This document shows, piece by piece, positions 16,987 to 32,238 of a DNA stretch of 64,000 bases. Source of the DNA: Desulfobulbaceae bacterium UBA2273 (GTDB taxonomy: Bacteria > Desulfobacterota > Desulfobulbia > Desulfobulbales > Desulfurivibrionaceae). The stretch spans positions 140,442-204,441 of the forward strand of contig DDWZ01000016.1 of NCBI GenBank assembly GCA_002347095.1, written 5' to 3'. Within the stretch, counting starts at the first letter, position 1. Each line of letters starts with the position of its first letter. The position numbers and the translations under genes were made by a program. Below the pieces are notes generated by a model, which was not told where the DNA came from, did not search any database, and saw only the letters and a list, made by a program, of their open reading frames with translations.

Positions 16987-17247
16987 ATGGCAAGTAAGGA
17001 AGACCGATTGGCCAAAAGCAAAAAAGCAGTTGGCAATGAACCAGAGCAGGAATCCGTATTCCGGCCGGGTCGGGTTAAGGAATTTGCCACCGAAGTGAAA
17101 AATGAATTCGGCAAGATCGTTTGGCCGGCCAAAAAACAGACTGTTGGCACTACGGCGGTAGTTGTAGTACTGGTGATGATCATCTCCTTTTATTTGGGGG
17201 CTGTTGATCTGCTGCTGGGGAAAATAATCGGTTATGTTTTGCGGTAG
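16987..17247 (+). CDS. secE: Preprotein translocase subunit SecE
   Basis: Essential small subunit that clamps the SecY channel. This 86-residue protein has a charged N-terminus, the conserved amphipathic stretch (EVKNEFGKIVWPAKKQT) and one C-terminal transmembrane helix, the single-helix form usual outside enterics. ATG 16987 is preferred over the upstream frame at 16945 because it follows an AGGAAG motif. Confidence 0.95.
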   Translation: MASKEDRLAKSKKAVGNEPEQESVFRPGRVKEFATEVKNEFGKIVWPAKKQTVGTTAVVVVLVMIISFYLGAVDLLLGKIIGYVLR

Positions 17248-17280
17248 GAAACCAGCGTAAGCCGGGAGAGAGACAGCATT

Positions 17281-17811
17281 ATGGCACGTCACTGGTATAT
17301 TGTTCATACATACTCCGGCTTTGAAGAGCAGGTGAAAACCAGCATGCTTGAGCGCGTTAAAAACGCGGGTCAGGAAGAGATGTTTGGGGAAGTTCTGGTC
17401 CCCACCGAGCAAGTTGTCGAGATGGTGAAGGGTGCACGGAAAACCTCATCCCGTAAATTTTTCCCGGGATACATCCTGGTAAATGTCGATCTCAATGATG
17501 AGACCTGGCATACGGTTCGTGATACCCCGAAGGTCACAGGTTTTGTCGGCAACGACATGAGTCCGGTGCCGCTATCCGATGAAGAGGCCATGAAGATTAT
17601 CGGCCGCATCAAGGATGGCGCTCTCAAGCCGAAGCCAAAGGTTTCTTTCGAGTTCGGCGATGTGGTTCGGGTTATTGATGGCCCATTCACCAATTTTCAA
17701 GGGGTGGTGGACGAGGTTTTCCCAGACAAAGGTCGGGTTCGGGTAATGGTTTCCATCTTCGGCAGGGAAACACCGGTGGAACTGGAATATATTCAGGTGA
17801 GTAAAGGCTGA
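17281..17811 (+). CDS. nusG: Transcription elongation/antitermination factor NusG
   Basis: Binds RNA polymerase and couples it to Rho or to the leading ribosome. The 176-residue protein has an NGN domain starting HWYIVHTYSGFEEQV and a C-terminal KOW domain (FGDVVRVIDGPFTNFQGVV). GGGAGAGAGAC precedes the ATG. It lies 33 bp after secE. Confidence 0.98.
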   Translation: MARHWYIVHTYSGFEEQVKTSMLERVKNAGQEEMFGEVLVPTEQVVEMVKGARKTSSRKFFPGYILVNVDLNDETWHTVRDTPKVTGFVGNDMSPVPLSDEEAMKIIGRIKDGALKPKPKVSFEFGDVVRVIDGPFTNFQGVVDEVFPDKGRVRVMVSIFGRETPVELEYIQVSKG

Positions 17812-17921
17812 TTCTGTTTTTTGCAATTTTGAAAAGAATTGCGCATCATATAGAGGTTGTTTGTTCCGCTAAGCCGTTATGTGGAAAAAATCGTAAAATT
17901 GTAAGATCGTGATCGGCAGAA

Positions 17922-17972
17922 GTGGCCGTAACGAATTGAGTTGCAATGGAATGGTTGTTTCGTAACGGCCAC
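17922..17972 (+). repeat. Imperfect inverted repeat in the nusG-rplK leader
   Basis: GTGGCCGTAACGAA (17922-17935) pairs with TTCGTAACGGCCAC (17959-17972) with one mismatch in 14, enclosing 23 nt. It lies in the 244-bp gap before rplK, where many bacteria place the L1 autoregulatory site of the rplKA operon. That role is an inference from position. Confidence 0.5.
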
Positions 17973-18055
17973 TAAATTTATGATGTCGGGCTGACTGGGT
18001 TTCTGTTGCAGAGAAACGAGCAGGAAACGGTTTCCGATATGTGGGAGTTCCAGCG

Positions 18056-18481
18056 ATGGCTAAGAAGATTGAAGGATACATAAAGTTACAGATTCCCGCC
18101 GGCAAAGCGAATCCGTCCCCCCCTGTCGGCCCGGCCCTTGGCCAGCGCGGCGTCAACATCATGGAGTTTTGCAAGGCGTTCAATGCGAAAACCCAGGCAG
18201 AGGGCGATACGGTAATTCCCGTTGTGATCACCGTCTATGCTGACCGGTCATTTACCTTTGTCACCAAGACTCCTCCCGCCTCAACCCTGCTTTTCAAGGC
18301 ATGCAATCTGGGCAAGGGATCAAGCAACCCCAAGAAGGATCGTGTGGCCAAGATCACCCGCGATAAGATCAAAGAGATTGCCGAGAGAAAACTTCCCGAT
18401 CTGAATGCGTACGATATCGACGCCGCAATGCGGATTATCGAAGGAACTGCAAGGAGCTGCGGAATTACAATCGTTGATTGA
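18056..18481 (+). CDS. rplK: 50S ribosomal protein L11
   Basis: Forms the GTPase-associated centre with 23S rRNA and is needed for RelA activation. The 141-residue protein has the universal proline-rich motif ([19 protein letters not shown]) and the C-terminal rRNA-binding domain. GGGAG precedes the ATG at 18056; the longer frame from 18041 is not needed. Confidence 0.97.
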   Translation: MAKKIEGYIKLQIPAGKANPSPPVGPALGQRGVNIMEFCKAFNAKTQAEGDTVIPVVITVYADRSFTFVTKTPPASTLLFKACNLGKGSSNPKKDRVAKITRDKIKEIAERKLPDLNAYDIDAAMRIIEGTARSCGITIVD

Positions 18482-18570
18482 TCGTGATTTCGGCTTTTTT
18501 AAAATAGATGTATTAATGGGTTAACCGTAGCACTTCTGATGTGGGAAGGCTTGAATGTTTGGAGATCGCC

Positions 18571-19281
18571 ATGGCAAAGAAAGGCAAACAATATAAAAAC
18601 AGTGTGGCACAGCTTGATCCGGTCAAGGCCTATAACCTTGAGGAGGCTGTTACTCTTGCGTTGCAGAGCAAGTACGCAAAATTTGACGAGTCGGTTGACC
18701 TGGCTCTCAATCTTGGCGTTGATCCTCGTCATGCCGAGCAGATGGTGCGAAGCAGTGTTGTTTTGCCAAACGGCACCGGCAAAACCGAGCGTGTTCTTGT
18801 TTTCGCCAAGGGTGAAAAGGTTCAGGAAGCTCTTGACGCCGGCGCGGATTATGCCGGTGGCGATGAATTTCTCGAAAAAATTCAAGGCGGCTGGCTGGAG
18901 TTTGACAAAACCATCGCCACCCCTGATATGATGGGTACCGTCGGCAAGATCGGTAAGATTCTCGGACCCCGCAACTTGATGCCCAACGCCAAGCTCGGCA
19001 CGGTTACCTTCGATGTTGGCCGGGTCGTCAAGGAAATCAAATCCGGTAAGGTTGATTTCAAGGTTGATAAGGCTGGGGTTCTCCACTGCATGGTAGGGAA
19101 GTCCTCCTTTGGCACGGAAAAATTACAGGAGAATATCCTGGCCTTTGTTGACAAGGTTATCCAGCTCAAGCCCTCTTCCAGCAAGGGGGTTTACTTGAAG
19201 GCGGTATTCTTGTCCACCACCATGGGGCCAGGTCTGAGACTCGACCCCATGGAGCTGCGGGTTCTCTGTAAGCATGCCTAA
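18571..19281 (+). CDS. rplA: 50S ribosomal protein L1
   Basis: L1-stalk protein that helps release deacylated tRNA and commonly represses its own operon. The 236-residue protein has the hallmark [20 protein letters not shown] and the [14 protein letters not shown] segment. The ATG at 18571 has GGAG 7 bp upstream. Confidence 0.97.
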   Translation: MAKKGKQYKNSVAQLDPVKAYNLEEAVTLALQSKYAKFDESVDLALNLGVDPRHAEQMVRSSVVLPNGTGKTERVLVFAKGEKVQEALDAGADYAGGDEFLEKIQGGWLEFDKTIATPDMMGTVGKIGKILGPRNLMPNAKLGTVTFDVGRVVKEIKSGKVDFKVDKAGVLHCMVGKSSFGTEKLQENILAFVDKVIQLKPSSSKGVYLKAVFLSTTMGPGLRLDPMELRVLCKHA

Positions 19282-19294
19282 TTGGCGGTGTTCC

Positions 19295-19318
19295 CGCTGG
19301 TTGTATCCAGCGTTTTTA
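19295..19318 (+). terminator. Weak terminator or attenuator after rplA
   Basis: CGCTGG (19295-19300) pairs with CCAGCG (19307-19312), followed by TTTTTATAT, 13 bp after rplA. The short stem suggests partial termination before the L10 leader. Confidence 0.5.
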
Positions 19319-19340
19319 TATATTTTGTTTTAAGCAGTTA

Positions 19341-19424
19341 AGTCGTCAAAGACCGTGGGTACCACAAGGTTTAATCGGCGCATGGGGCTCAGTAAGACCC
19401 ATGCGCGGGCCTGCCGAGGCGAAA
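19341..19424 (+). ncRNA. Ribosomal protein L10 leader (rplJL mRNA autoregulation)
   Basis: The leader carries the conserved CAAAGACCGTGGGT and TTTAAT elements, a GCATGGG/CCCATGC hairpin (about 19379-19405) and GCCTGCCGAGGCGAAA, which match the L10 leader element to which L10-(L12)4 binds to repress rplJL. It lies about 150 bp before rplJ. Recognition is by motif, not by a covariance search. Confidence 0.85.
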
Positions 19425-19574
19425 TGTCATTGCTTTTTCGCAGTGTCGTCACATGGGTTGTTTCCGCCAGCAGCAGCTTGCGCAGGATGGAAGGAGCTCA
19501 TTCGTCTGTACCGGTCGACCTCGACTGCTTCTCGCTAACCCTAATATGCAGTTAGTTTAAAGGAGGTAGAGGAT

Positions 19575-20102
19575 TTGAATCGAGACGATAAGGTTGCGGT
19601 AGTCGAGGAACTCAGCAGCAGATTGGCCCATGCCAAGTTTGCCGTTGTTTCCGATTATCGTGGTCTGACCGTGCCTGTCATCTCACAACTCCGCCGTGAC
19701 CTCAAGCAGAGCAACGCCGAAATCCGTGTCGCAAAAAATACCTTGCTGCGTCGGGCCATCAAAGGAACCCCCTTTGAGCCCATGGATAAGTTCCTGGAAG
19801 GGACAACGGCCGTTACCTTTGCGGATGGGGATCCGGTGGCGCCGGCGAAAGTTTTGGTTGAGTTCATCAAGACGAACCCAAAGCTTGAGATCAAGGTGGC
19901 TGTGTTAGATGGCAAATTACTTACGGCAGACGATCTGAAGGCATTGTCCACATTGCCTGGCAAGGACCAGCTCCGCGCGCAACTGCTTGCAGTCATGCTC
20001 GCTGTTCCGACCAGCTTTGTACGGGTGCTCAGCGCTGTTCCGCAAAAGGCGTTGTATGCATTGCAGGCAATAAAGGACCAGAAAGGTCAGGGCGACAACT
20101 AA
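19575..20102 (+). CDS. rplJ: 50S ribosomal protein L10
   Basis: Base of the L7/L12 stalk and translational repressor of rplJL. This 175-residue protein has the N-terminal rRNA-binding domain (SDYRGLTV, KNTLLRRA) and a C-terminal helix for L7/L12 dimers. The start is TTG at 19575, preceded by AGGAGGTAGAGGA; no ATG lies nearby in frame. Confidence 0.96.
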   Translation: MNRDDKVAVVEELSSRLAHAKFAVVSDYRGLTVPVISQLRRDLKQSNAEIRVAKNTLLRRAIKGTPFEPMDKFLEGTTAVTFADGDPVAPAKVLVEFIKTNPKLEIKVAVLDGKLLTADDLKALSTLPGKDQLRAQLLAVMLAVPTSFVRVLSAVPQKALYALQAIKDQKGQGDN

Positions 20103-20130
20103 ACAAGAATAGTATTTGGAGGATATAGCA

Positions 20131-20514
20131 ATGGCAGTATCAAAACAAGATGTAATCGATTTCATTTCCAACATGACAGTTCTCGAGCTTTCCGAGCTCA
20201 TCAAGGAACTTGAAGATAAGTTTGGTGTTTCCGCTGCTGCTCCGGTGGCAATGGCTGCCGCGCCTGCTGCTGGCGGTGATGCTGGTGCCGCTGCGGAAGA
20301 GAAAACCGAATTTGACGTAATTCTTGTTACCGCTGGCGACAAGAAGATCGGGGTTATCAAAGAGGTTCGCGCCATCACCTCTCTTGGTCTCAAGGAAGCA
20401 AAAGATATGGTCGAAGGCGCACCCAGCCCGATCAAGGAAGGCGTTTCCAAGGATGAGGCTGCCGACATCAAGGCCAAGATCGAGGCTGCCGGCGGAACTG
20501 TAGAGATCAAGTAG
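20131..20514 (+). CDS. rplL: 50S ribosomal protein L7/L12
   Basis: Stalk protein that recruits translational GTPases. The 127 residues comprise an N-terminal dimerisation domain, an Ala/Gly-rich hinge (about 38-55) and the C-terminal domain ([23 protein letters not shown]). TTGGAGGATATAGCA precedes the ATG. Confidence 0.97.
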   Translation: MAVSKQDVIDFISNMTVLELSELIKELEDKFGVSAAAPVAMAAAPAAGGDAGAAAEEKTEFDVILVTAGDKKIGVIKEVRAITSLGLKEAKDMVEGAPSPIKEGVSKDEAADIKAKIEAAGGTVEIK

Positions 20515-20580
20515 TGTGAACTTCGTATGGTTTTTTTGCTGAGCTTCTCAGCTTTCAGCAAGGAAAATATAGCATATTCT

Positions 20581-20646
20581 GGGGCTGACCAAGCCCCAGG
20601 GATCAACAAGAGATGCAGCGACGCTACGGGGGAAACCCCGTAGCGT
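20581..20646 (+). terminator. Twin hairpins between rplL and rpoB (putative attenuator)
   Basis: GGGGCT/AGCCCC (20581-20597) is followed by a perfect 11-bp stem ACGCTACGGGG/CCCCGTAGCGT (20621-20646) with a GAAA tetraloop. Only a weak T-rich tail (TCTTGCGTTCTT) follows. This position holds a partial attenuator in E. coli that lowers rpoBC relative to rplJL, and the same role is inferred here. Confidence 0.6.
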
Positions 20647-20771
20647 TCTTGCGTTCTTATCAAAGGGAGAGATTTGGCCTCCGTAATTTATGGCACAAAG
20701 CATCTCCTGACGCTCCACACCGGGGAGCCCGTTCCCATCCGCTACCGCTAAACAGATGAGGGTATTGCTGC

Positions 20772-23700
20772 ATGCAAACTATCAAACGAGTTCGGAAAAG
20801 TTTCGCTAAAACCAAGAGTATTGTTGATATACCACATCTCATCGAGATGCAGCGGCTGTCCTATGAAAAGTTTCTCCAAATGGACACCGAGCCGGATCAG
20901 CGTTCTGACAGTGGCCTGCAGGGGATTTTTAAAAGCGTTTTCCCCATTCAGGATTTCAACGGCACCTGTTCTCTTGAGTTTGTGCGGTACAACTTTGGAG
21001 AGCCGAAATATTCCGTGGATGAGTGCATCCAGCGGGGCATGACCTACGAGGTTCCGGTCAAGATTACGGTCCGCCTTGTTTCCTACGACACCGATGCCGA
21101 AACCGGTGTGCAGAATATCCGCGATATCAAAGAACAGGCGGTTTATCTGGGCAGCATGCCGCTGATGACTAAAACCGGGGTCTATGTAGTCAACGGGACC
21201 GAGCGGGTTATTGTCAGTCAGTTGCAGCGGTCGCCCGGCCTTTTCTACAGCCATGACGGCGGCAAGACCCATTCTGGCGGCAAGCTCCTCTACTCCGCCA
21301 GGATTATCCCGGTGCGCGGCTCCTGGATTGATCTCGAATTTGACGCCAAGGACATCCTCTACGTCCGCATCGACCGGCGCCGCAAGTTTCCGGTAACCAC
21401 CCTGCTCAAGGCCTTAGGCTACAGCGGGGATGAACTGCTGCGTTATTACTACGACACGGAGAAAATCTCCGTGAGCCGGAAGAAATTCAAGAAGGAATTT
21501 TCCCCCGACGTCATGGTCGGACAAAAAGTAACCCATGATATCGTTGATCCGAAAACCGGGGAGGTTATTGCCAAGGAAGGCCGCAAGATCGGCAAGGTTT
21601 TGGCCAAAAAGATTTTCGAGGCCGGGGTCACCCATTTTGACATCGAGGCGGAAAGTCTGGTCGGCAAGTTCCTTGCCCGCGACATCGTGGACCCCAAGAG
21701 CGGCGAGATCATTTTCCCGTGCAACACCGAGCTGACCGAGACGATGCTTGAGGAGATTGTCGCGGCGAAGATCTCGGAATTCGAACTGCTCTTCATCGAC
21801 GGCATCAAGGTTTCCGATTCCTTCCGCAAAACCCTGGCCCTGGACAAAGTGAATACTCCGGAAGAGGCCCTGCTTGAAATATACCGCAGGCTCCGGCCCA
21901 GCAGTCCGCCGACCCATGAGATCGCCACGGCCTTTTTTGAGAATCTGTTTTTCAGCGCCGACACCTACGATCTTTCCGAGGTTGGCCGTTTTAAAATAAA
22001 TGCCCGGCTGGGGGTGAACACCGATATCGAACACCGCACCCTGACCAAGGATGACATCATGCTGGCGGTACGGTACCTGGTCCGTCTTAAGGACAGCCAG
22101 GGTCCCATCGACGACATTGATCATCTTGGCAACCGTCGGGTCCGCACCGTCGGCGAGCTGGTGGAAAACCAGTACCGCATGGGACTTGTCCGCATGGAGC
22201 GCGCCATTCGTGAACGGATGAGCATTCAGGAGGTTGAGGCTCTGATGCCCCATGACCTGATCAATCCCAAGCCGATCACCGCCGCGATCAAGGAATTTTT
22301 CGGCACCAGTCAGCTTTCCCAGTTCATGGATCAGACCAACCCCCTGTCCGAGGTTACGCACAAGCGCCGCTTGAGCGCGCTTGGACCGGGCGGTCTTTCC
22401 CGGGAGCGGGCTGGCTTTGAGGTGCGCGATGTTCATCCCACCCATTACGGGCGGATTTGTCCGGTTGAAACACCGGAGGGCCCGAACATCGGTCTTATTG
22501 TTTCACTGGCCACCTACGCCCGGGTCAATGAATTCGGGTTTATCGAAACGCCGTACCGCAACGTGAAGGGGCGCAAGGCGACAAAGGAAATTGCTTACAT
22601 GACGGCCCTGGACGAACAGGAGCATGTCATCGCCCAGGCAAAAACCGAGCTGGATGGGAAAGGCAAGATCGTGCCGGACACCCTCATCGCCCGGCAGGAC
22701 GGCGAGGTTCTCTCCACCGAGGCCGATGCCGTAACGCAGATGGATGTTTCCCCCAATCAGTTGGTGAGTGTTGCCGCCTCGCTTATTCCCTTTTTGGAGA
22801 ATGACGACGCGAACCGGGCCTTGATGGGCTCCAACATGCAGCGCCAGGGCGTGCCGCTTCTGCGGCCGGAGGCCCCTTTGGTCGGAACGGGCCTTGAGTT
22901 AACCGTTGCCAAGGATTCCGGCGTCTGCTTGCTGGCCGGAGGCGATGGGGTGGTGGAAGAGGTGGATGCCAATCGGGTCGTGGTTCGCTACGACAAGCCT
23001 GGCACAGATGGTTTTACCACCGGCATCGGCATCTATCGCCTGGAAAAATATAAGAAATCAAACCAGAACACCTGCTTCACCCAGCGCCCGTTGGTAAATC
23101 CCGGGCTCCGGGTTAAAAAAGGCGATATTCTTGCCGACGGCCCTGCCTGTGACCTGGGCGAACTGGCCTTGGGCAAGAATGTGACCATCGCTTTCATGCC
23201 CTGGCGTGGGTACAACTTCGAGGACTCCATCCTGATCAGCGAGAAGATGCTGAAAAAGGATACCTATACTTCGCTCCATATCGAGGTGTTCGAGACCGTT
23301 GCCCGGGATACCAAATTGGGTAAGGAAGAAATCACCCGCGACATCCCCAACGTGAGCGAGGAAGCGCTGCGCAATCTCGACGAGTCCGGGGTAATCCGGA
23401 TCGGGGCCGAGATCAAATCCGGCGATATTCTGGTGGGCAAGGTGACGCCCAAGGGGGAAACGCAGCTTTCTCCTGAGGAGAAGTTGTTGCGCGCCATCTT
23501 CGGGGAAAAGGCCGGCGATGTCAAGGATACCTCCTTGCGCGTCCCGCCCGGGGCCGAAGGGGTGGTCATTGATGCCAAGGTCTTTTCCCGCAAGGGCGTG
23601 GAAAAGGATGAGCGCACCCTGGCCATCGACGAGTTTGAGATCAAGACCCTTGAGCGGGACATGGAGGATGAGGTCAACTGTCTGAAGAAGGGGGTCCGCA

Positions 23701-24872
23701 ACAGCCTGGCCGACCTGCTGGACGGGAAGACCGCCACTGCCGCGATCAAGGACAAAAAAGGCGAGGCGTTGCTGGCCAAGGGCAAGAAGATCTCCCGCGA
23801 GGTGATTGAGCGGTTGTCTCTCTCGTCCATCAAGTTGATCAGCTATGCGGAAAAGGACAAGTTTGAAGGCGAGGTGGCGCTTCTGTTCGAGCGGTATGAA
23901 AGCCAGGTCAAGCTTGTCCGGGATCGGTATGAAGCACGAATCTCCCGGCTCAAGAAAGGCGACGATTTGCCGCCTGGGGTTATCCGGATGGTCAAGGTCT
24001 ATGTCGCCACCAAGCGCAAGCTCTCCGTGGGCGACAAGATGGCCGGCCGCCACGGAAACAAGGGCGTTGTTTCCCGGATCATGCCCGAAGAGGACATGCC
24101 CTATTTTGCCGATGGCACCACGGTGGATATTGTGTTGAACCCGCTGGGTGTTCCCTCGCGTATGAACGTGGGGCAGTTGTTGGAGGTGCATCTTGGCCTG
24201 GCAGCCAAAAGACTTGGCCAGCAGATCCAAGATCTTGCCGATCTGCAACAGGTTGCCGCGGTGAAGGAAAAACTGAAAACGGTATATTCCGCTGAGGAAT
24301 ATGGCCAGTTGACCGAAGGGTTGTCGGATGATGACCTGTTGCGTCTAGCCAGGCGCATGGGCTCCGGCCTGCACATGGCCACTCCGGTATTTGACGGGGC
24401 CCATGAAAGCGAAATCCGCAATCTTCTGGTGCAGGCGGGCATGGACGAGGTTGGTCAGGCCACCCTGTATGACGGGCTGACCGGCGAAAAGTTCGACAAC
24501 CCGGTAACCGTGGGCACCATGTACATCCTCAAGCTCCATCATCTGGTTGATGACAAAATCCATGCCCGTTCCACCGGGCCCTATTCGCTGGTTACCCAGC
24601 AGCCCCTCGGCGGCAAGGCGCAGTTCGGTGGGCAGCGTCTTGGCGAAATGGAGGTCTGGGCCTTGGAGGCGTATGGCGCGGCATATACTTTACAGGAATT
24701 TTTAACAGTCAAGTCCGACGATGTAGGCGGCAGAACAAGGACATACGAGCGGATCGTCAAGGGCAATAACTTTCTGGAGGCAGGCTTGCCTGAATCTTTC
24801 CATGTTTTGGTGAAAGAACTCCAGGGGCTTTGTCTGGATATGGAACTGCTCGACGAGAAACCGGAAGTTTAG
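20772..24872 (+). CDS. rpoB: DNA-directed RNA polymerase beta subunit
   Basis: The 1366-residue beta subunit forms part of the catalytic centre. The rifampicin pocket is intact with the sensitive-type residues ([20 protein letters not shown] followed by [10 protein letters not shown]). The fork ([17 protein letters not shown]) and C-terminal clamp motifs ([30 protein letters not shown]) are present. It follows rplL after 257 bp and precedes rpoC by 60 bp. Confidence 0.99.
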   Translation: MQTIKRVRKSFAKTKSIVDIPHLIEMQRLSYEKFLQMDTEPDQRSDSGLQGIFKSVFPIQDFNGTCSLEFVRYNFGEPKYSVDECIQRGMTYEVPVKITVRLVSYDTDAETGVQNIRDIKEQAVYLGSMPLMTKTGVYVVNGTERVIVSQLQRSPGLFYSHDGGKTHSGGKLLYSARIIPVRGSWIDLEFDAKDILYVRIDRRRKFPVTTLLKALGYSGDELLRYYYDTEKISVSRKKFKKEFSPDVMVGQKVTHDIVDPKTGEVIAKEGRKIGKVLAKKIFEAGVTHFDIEAESLVGKFLARDIVDPKSGEIIFPCNTELTETMLEEIVAAKISEFELLFIDGIKVSDSFRKTLALDKVNTPEEALLEIYRRLRPSSPPTHEIATAFFENLFFSADTYDLSEVGRFKINARLGVNTDIEHRTLTKDDIMLAVRYLVRLKDSQGPIDDIDHLGNRRVRTVGELVENQYRMGLVRMERAIRERMSIQEVEALMPHDLINPKPITAAIKEFFGTSQLSQFMDQTNPLSEVTHKRRLSALGPGGLSRERAGFEVRDVHPTHYGRICPVETPEGPNIGLIVSLATYARVNEFGFIETPYRNVKGRKATKEIAYMTALDEQEHVIAQAKTELDGKGKIVPDTLIARQDGEVLSTEADAVTQMDVSPNQLVSVAASLIPFLENDDANRALMGSNMQRQGVPLLRPEAPLVGTGLELTVAKDSGVCLLAGGDGVVEEVDANRVVVRYDKPGTDGFTTGIGIYRLEKYKKSNQNTCFTQRPLVNPGLRVKKGDILADGPACDLGELALGKNVTIAFMPWRGYNFEDSILISEKMLKKDTYTSLHIEVFETVARDTKLGKEEITRDIPNVSEEALRNLDESGVIRIGAEIKSGDILVGKVTPKGETQLSPEEKLLRAIFGEKAGDVKDTSLRVPPGAEGVVIDAKVFSRKGVEKDERTLAIDEFEIKTLERDMEDEVNCLKKGVRNSLADLLDGKTATAAIKDKKGEALLAKGKKISREVIERLSLSSIKLISYAEKDKFEGEVALLFERYESQVKLVRDRYEARISRLKKGDDLPPGVIRMVKVYVATKRKLSVGDKMAGRHGNKGVVSRIMPEEDMPYFADGTTVDIVLNPLGVPSRMNVGQLLEVHLGLAAKRLGQQIQDLADLQQVAAVKEKLKTVYSAEEYGQLTEGLSDDDLLRLARRMGSGLHMATPVFDGAHESEIRNLLVQAGMDEVGQATLYDGLTGEKFDNPVTVGTMYILKLHHLVDDKIHARSTGPYSLVTQQPLGGKAQFGGQRLGEMEVWALEAYGAAYTLQEFLTVKSDDVGGRTRTYERIVKGNNFLEAGLPESFHVLVKELQGLCLDMELLDEKPEV

Positions 24873-24932
24873 GTCCAGCGTATCTCGCCGTTCGAAGTGA
24901 TTTGATTATTCAACATAGATAAGGGTGCTGCC

Positions 24933-28994
<4,062 letters not shown>

Positions 28995-29006
28995 TATATA
29001 TTTGCC

Positions 29007-29035
29007 TTGACAAGCATTGGCCCTTCGAGTAAATA
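29007..29035 (+). promoter_or_regulatory. Possible promoter of the str operon
   Basis: A consensus -35 TTGACA (29007-29012) is followed at 17 nt by TAAATA, a weaker -10. It lies about 80 bp upstream of rpsL, in the gap after rpoC. Confidence 0.45.
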
Positions 29036-29117
29036 TGCCGTTTTCCTATGCCGAGCAGCGAGATTCCGGCAGAGGAGATGCTACTAATTAATATCAGTAA
29101 TATGGGAGTCGATTTCA

Positions 29118-29489
29118 ATGCCAACCATTAACCAACTGGTGCGGCACGGACGGAAAACCAAGATCAGCAAAACCAATACGCCTGCGTTGAAGGGTTCTCC
29201 GCAGAAGCGTGGTGTTTGCGTCCGTGTATATACCACTACCCCGAAGAAGCCGAACTCAGCCTTGAGAAAGGTTGCCAGGGTGCGGCTGACCAACGGGATC
29301 GAGGTTACCTCGTACATCCCCGGTATTGGCCATAACCTTCAGGAGCATTCCGTGGTCCTGATTCGCGGTGGTAGGGTGAAGGATCTTCCCGGTGTCCGCT
29401 ACCATATTATTCGTGGTACCTTGGATACCCTTGGTGTTGCTAACCGTAAGCAGGGTCGTTCCAAGTACGGCGCCAAGCGGCCGAAATAA
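29118..29489 (+). CDS. rpsL: 30S ribosomal protein S12
   Basis: Decoding-centre protein of 123 residues. The loops that carry streptomycin resistance changes have wild-type lysines ([13 protein letters not shown] and [10 protein letters not shown]). First gene of the str operon, 35 bp before rpsG. Confidence 0.98.
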   Translation: MPTINQLVRHGRKTKISKTNTPALKGSPQKRGVCVRVYTTTPKKPNSALRKVARVRLTNGIEVTSYIPGIGHNLQEHSVVLIRGGRVKDLPGVRYHIIRGTLDTLGVANRKQGRSKYGAKRPK

Positions 29490-29524
29490 GCGGTTTGCCT
29501 ACTGCCTGAGAAGGAGTTTTAGAG

Positions 29525-29998
29525 ATGCCTAGGAAAAGACTTGTTGCAAAGCGTGGAATTGAGCCGGATCCGCGTTTTAATAGTGTGCTGGTTTCCAAGT
29601 TTGTTAATGGCCTGATGGAATGCGGCAAGAAGAGCATCGCCCGGGGCATTTTTTACGGCGCCATGGATATGATCGAGAGCCGCATCACCGAGGCCGATCC
29701 CATCGTGGTTTTTGAGAAAGCCTTGGAAAAGGTGCGTCCCCGTCTTGAGGTGAAATCCCGTCGGGTGGGTGGCGCTACGTATCAGGTGCCGGTTGAGGTT
29801 CGTCCTGAAAGGAGAAACGCTCTGGCTATCCGCTGGTTGGTTACCTTTGCTCAGAAAAGACCCGGGAAAACCATGGCTGATAAGCTGGCTGGCGAACTTG
29901 CCGATGCCTACAATAACCGTGGCGCGGCAGTGAAGAAACGCGAGGATACGCACCGCATGGCCGATGCCAACAAGGCATTTGCCCATTACCGCTGGTAA
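29525..29998 (+). CDS. rpsG: 30S ribosomal protein S7
   Basis: Primary 16S rRNA binder that organises the 30S head; in many bacteria it represses the str operon. It has 157 residues with the conserved start ([18 protein letters not shown]) and motif ([20 protein letters not shown]). AAGGAG precedes the ATG. Confidence 0.98.
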   Translation: MPRKRLVAKRGIEPDPRFNSVLVSKFVNGLMECGKKSIARGIFYGAMDMIESRITEADPIVVFEKALEKVRPRLEVKSRRVGGATYQVPVEVRPERRNALAIRWLVTFAQKRPGKTMADKLAGELADAYNNRGAAVKKREDTHRMADANKAFAHYRW

Positions 29999-30117
29999 TT
30001 CTCGGGCTCTTGGTTTTCCTTGGTTGACAAAACCGCGGGGAGGAGGTATTAACACCAATCCTTGTCGGGCGGGCTGGATTTAAACATCCCGTAAAATAAG
30101 TGACCAGGGGAAAATCA

Positions 30118-32202
30118 GTGGCTGGGAAAGATACGTTGCGGTACCTGCGCAATATAGGCATCATGGCCCATATTGACGCAGGCAAGACAACAACAACGGA
30201 ACGCATTCTTTATTATACAGGGCGTTCACACCGGATGGGCGAGGTTCATGATGGCAATGCCGTTATGGACTGGATGGAGCAGGAGCAGGAACGCGGCATT
30301 ACCATTACGTCGGCGGCCACAACCTGTCAGTGGCAAGACCACACCATCAATATAATAGATACACCGGGGCATGTTGATTTCACCGTTGAGGTGGAGCGTT
30401 GCCTCAGGGTTTTGGACGGTGCCATCGCAATTTTTTGTGCGGTGGGAGGGGTTGAGCCCCAGTCTGAAACCGTATGGCGGCAGGCGGATCATTATAAGAT
30501 CCCCAGGATTGCCTACATAAACAAGATGGACCGGCTCGGGGCAAATTTTTCTCGTTGCGTCGAGATGCTTGAGGAGAGGTTGGGAGCAAATCCCTTGCCC
30601 CTTCAGTTGCCGGTTGGGAAAGAAGAAACATTCAGAGGCATCATTGATCTCGTTCAAGAGAAAATGATGCGCTTTGATGAGGATACAAAGGGATCCAGGA
30701 TTGAGTACGAGCCTGTCCCTGATGAGTTCAAACAAGAGTCTGCGGCCGCACGAATGGCCCTTATCGAGAAGTTGGCCGACTTCGATGATTGGGTCATGGA
30801 AAAATTTCTGAATGAGCAACCTGTGACGGTTGATGAGATCAACCGGGCTATCAGGACTGCAACTCTGAACCTTGATGTCGTGCCTGTCTTGTGTGGCAGC
30901 TCCTTTAAAAATAAAGGGGTGCAGCCATTGCTTGACGCAGTAGTCGCATATCTGCCTTCGCCTGTCGATGTCCCATCGGTGCAGGGCGTCAATGCGGATG
31001 GTGCGACGGAAACGAGAAGGGCAAGCGACGACGAAAGTCTGTCCGCCCTTGTTTTCAAGCTGACATCGGATCCTTTTGTGGACATTCTGGCGTATGTGCG
31101 CGTTTATTCCGGCGTAATGAAAGTCGGGGATAGGGTGTACAATCCAGGAAAGAAAAAGAAGGAAAAGATAGGCCGAATAGTCAAGATGCACGCCAACAAG
31201 AGGGAAGAGATTGGCGAGCTGAGGGCTGGTGACATCGGGGCTGTGGTTGGGTTGCGCTTTTCCATTACCGGGGATTCGCTCTGTGAATCGGGAGAGACCT
31301 TTACTCTCGATACCATGGAATTTCCCGAGCCGGTTATAAGCGTTGCCATCGAGCCAAAGGGTAAGGCAGACGAAGAAAAGTTGAGGGAGAGTCTGGCAAA
31401 GATTGCTTTGGAGGATCCCTCCTTTTCCGTGTCCATCGATCCGGATTCGGGCCAGACTCTTATTTCGGGGATGGGCGAGCTTCACCTTGAAATCATAGTT
31501 GATCGGCTTGTCCGAGAATTCAAGGTCGGCGCCAATATCGGTAAGCCCCAGGTCGCGTATAAGGAAACCGTGACCGGCCAGGGGAGGGCGGAAGGGAAAT
31601 TCGAGCATCCGACCACTGCCGGCAAGAGTCAGTATGGCCATGTCTGGTTGCAGATTGAGCCACTTGAGCGCGGAGAAGGTTTCCGCTTTGAAAGTACTAT
31701 TGCCGAGGATGTTATTCCTCCGGCGATTGTTCCGGCAATCGAAAAAGCGGTACACGATAGTCTGGATGCTGGAACCTTGATCGGCTTTCCGATTGTTGAC
31801 CTGAAGGTCACGTTGGTCGACGGGTCTTACCGGGATGAGGATTCAACCGAGCAAGCCTTTGGGGTTGCCGCCGCCATGGCCTTTCGCAAGGCGGTTTCGG
31901 AAGCGGGCCCGGTTTTGCTGGAGCCGGTGATGGATGTTGAGATAACCCTGCCTGAAGCATATCTCGGCGAGGTTATTTCCGATCTCACCGCCAAGCGGGC
32001 GAAGATTCACGGCATGGACAGCCGGGACGGCGGTTTGCAGGTGGTGAAAGCGCAGGTGCCACTGGCAGAGATGTTTGGTTATTCAACGGTGTTGCGTTCC
32101 GGAACCCAGGGACGGGCAAATTTCACCATGCAATTTGCCGCATACGACAGGGTGCCGGATCAAATGAGTGCAAAGATAATTAAGCGGATTCGAGGCCTTT
32201 AA
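30118..32202 (+). CDS. fusA: Elongation factor G
   Basis: GTPase that drives translocation of tRNA and mRNA (694 residues). It shows the P-loop [19 protein letters not shown], switch [16 protein letters not shown] and NKMDR, then domains II-V ending in [21 protein letters not shown] 30118 is chosen because AGGGGAAAA precedes it; GTG 30100 would add six residues. Domain IV-V resembles the spirochaete/planctomycete/delta type of EF-G more than the enteric form, and codon use is less biased than in tuf or the ribosomal genes. A second EF-G elsewhere in the genome is possible. Confidence 0.95.
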   Translation: MAGKDTLRYLRNIGIMAHIDAGKTTTTERILYYTGRSHRMGEVHDGNAVMDWMEQEQERGITITSAATTCQWQDHTINIIDTPGHVDFTVEVERCLRVLDGAIAIFCAVGGVEPQSETVWRQADHYKIPRIAYINKMDRLGANFSRCVEMLEERLGANPLPLQLPVGKEETFRGIIDLVQEKMMRFDEDTKGSRIEYEPVPDEFKQESAAARMALIEKLADFDDWVMEKFLNEQPVTVDEINRAIRTATLNLDVVPVLCGSSFKNKGVQPLLDAVVAYLPSPVDVPSVQGVNADGATETRRASDDESLSALVFKLTSDPFVDILAYVRVYSGVMKVGDRVYNPGKKKKEKIGRIVKMHANKREEIGELRAGDIGAVVGLRFSITGDSLCESGETFTLDTMEFPEPVISVAIEPKGKADEEKLRESLAKIALEDPSFSVSIDPDSGQTLISGMGELHLEIIVDRLVREFKVGANIGKPQVAYKETVTGQGRAEGKFEHPTTAGKSQYGHVWLQIEPLERGEGFRFESTIAEDVIPPAIVPAIEKAVHDSLDAGTLIGFPIVDLKVTLVDGSYRDEDSTEQAFGVAAAMAFRKAVSEAGPVLLEPVMDVEITLPEAYLGEVISDLTAKRAKIHGMDSRDGGLQVVKAQVPLAEMFGYSTVLRSGTQGRANFTMQFAAYDRVPDQMSAKIIKRIRGL

Positions 32203-32238
32203 CTCGAACGAGACGCAAGCAAATAAAGAGGAAAGGAC

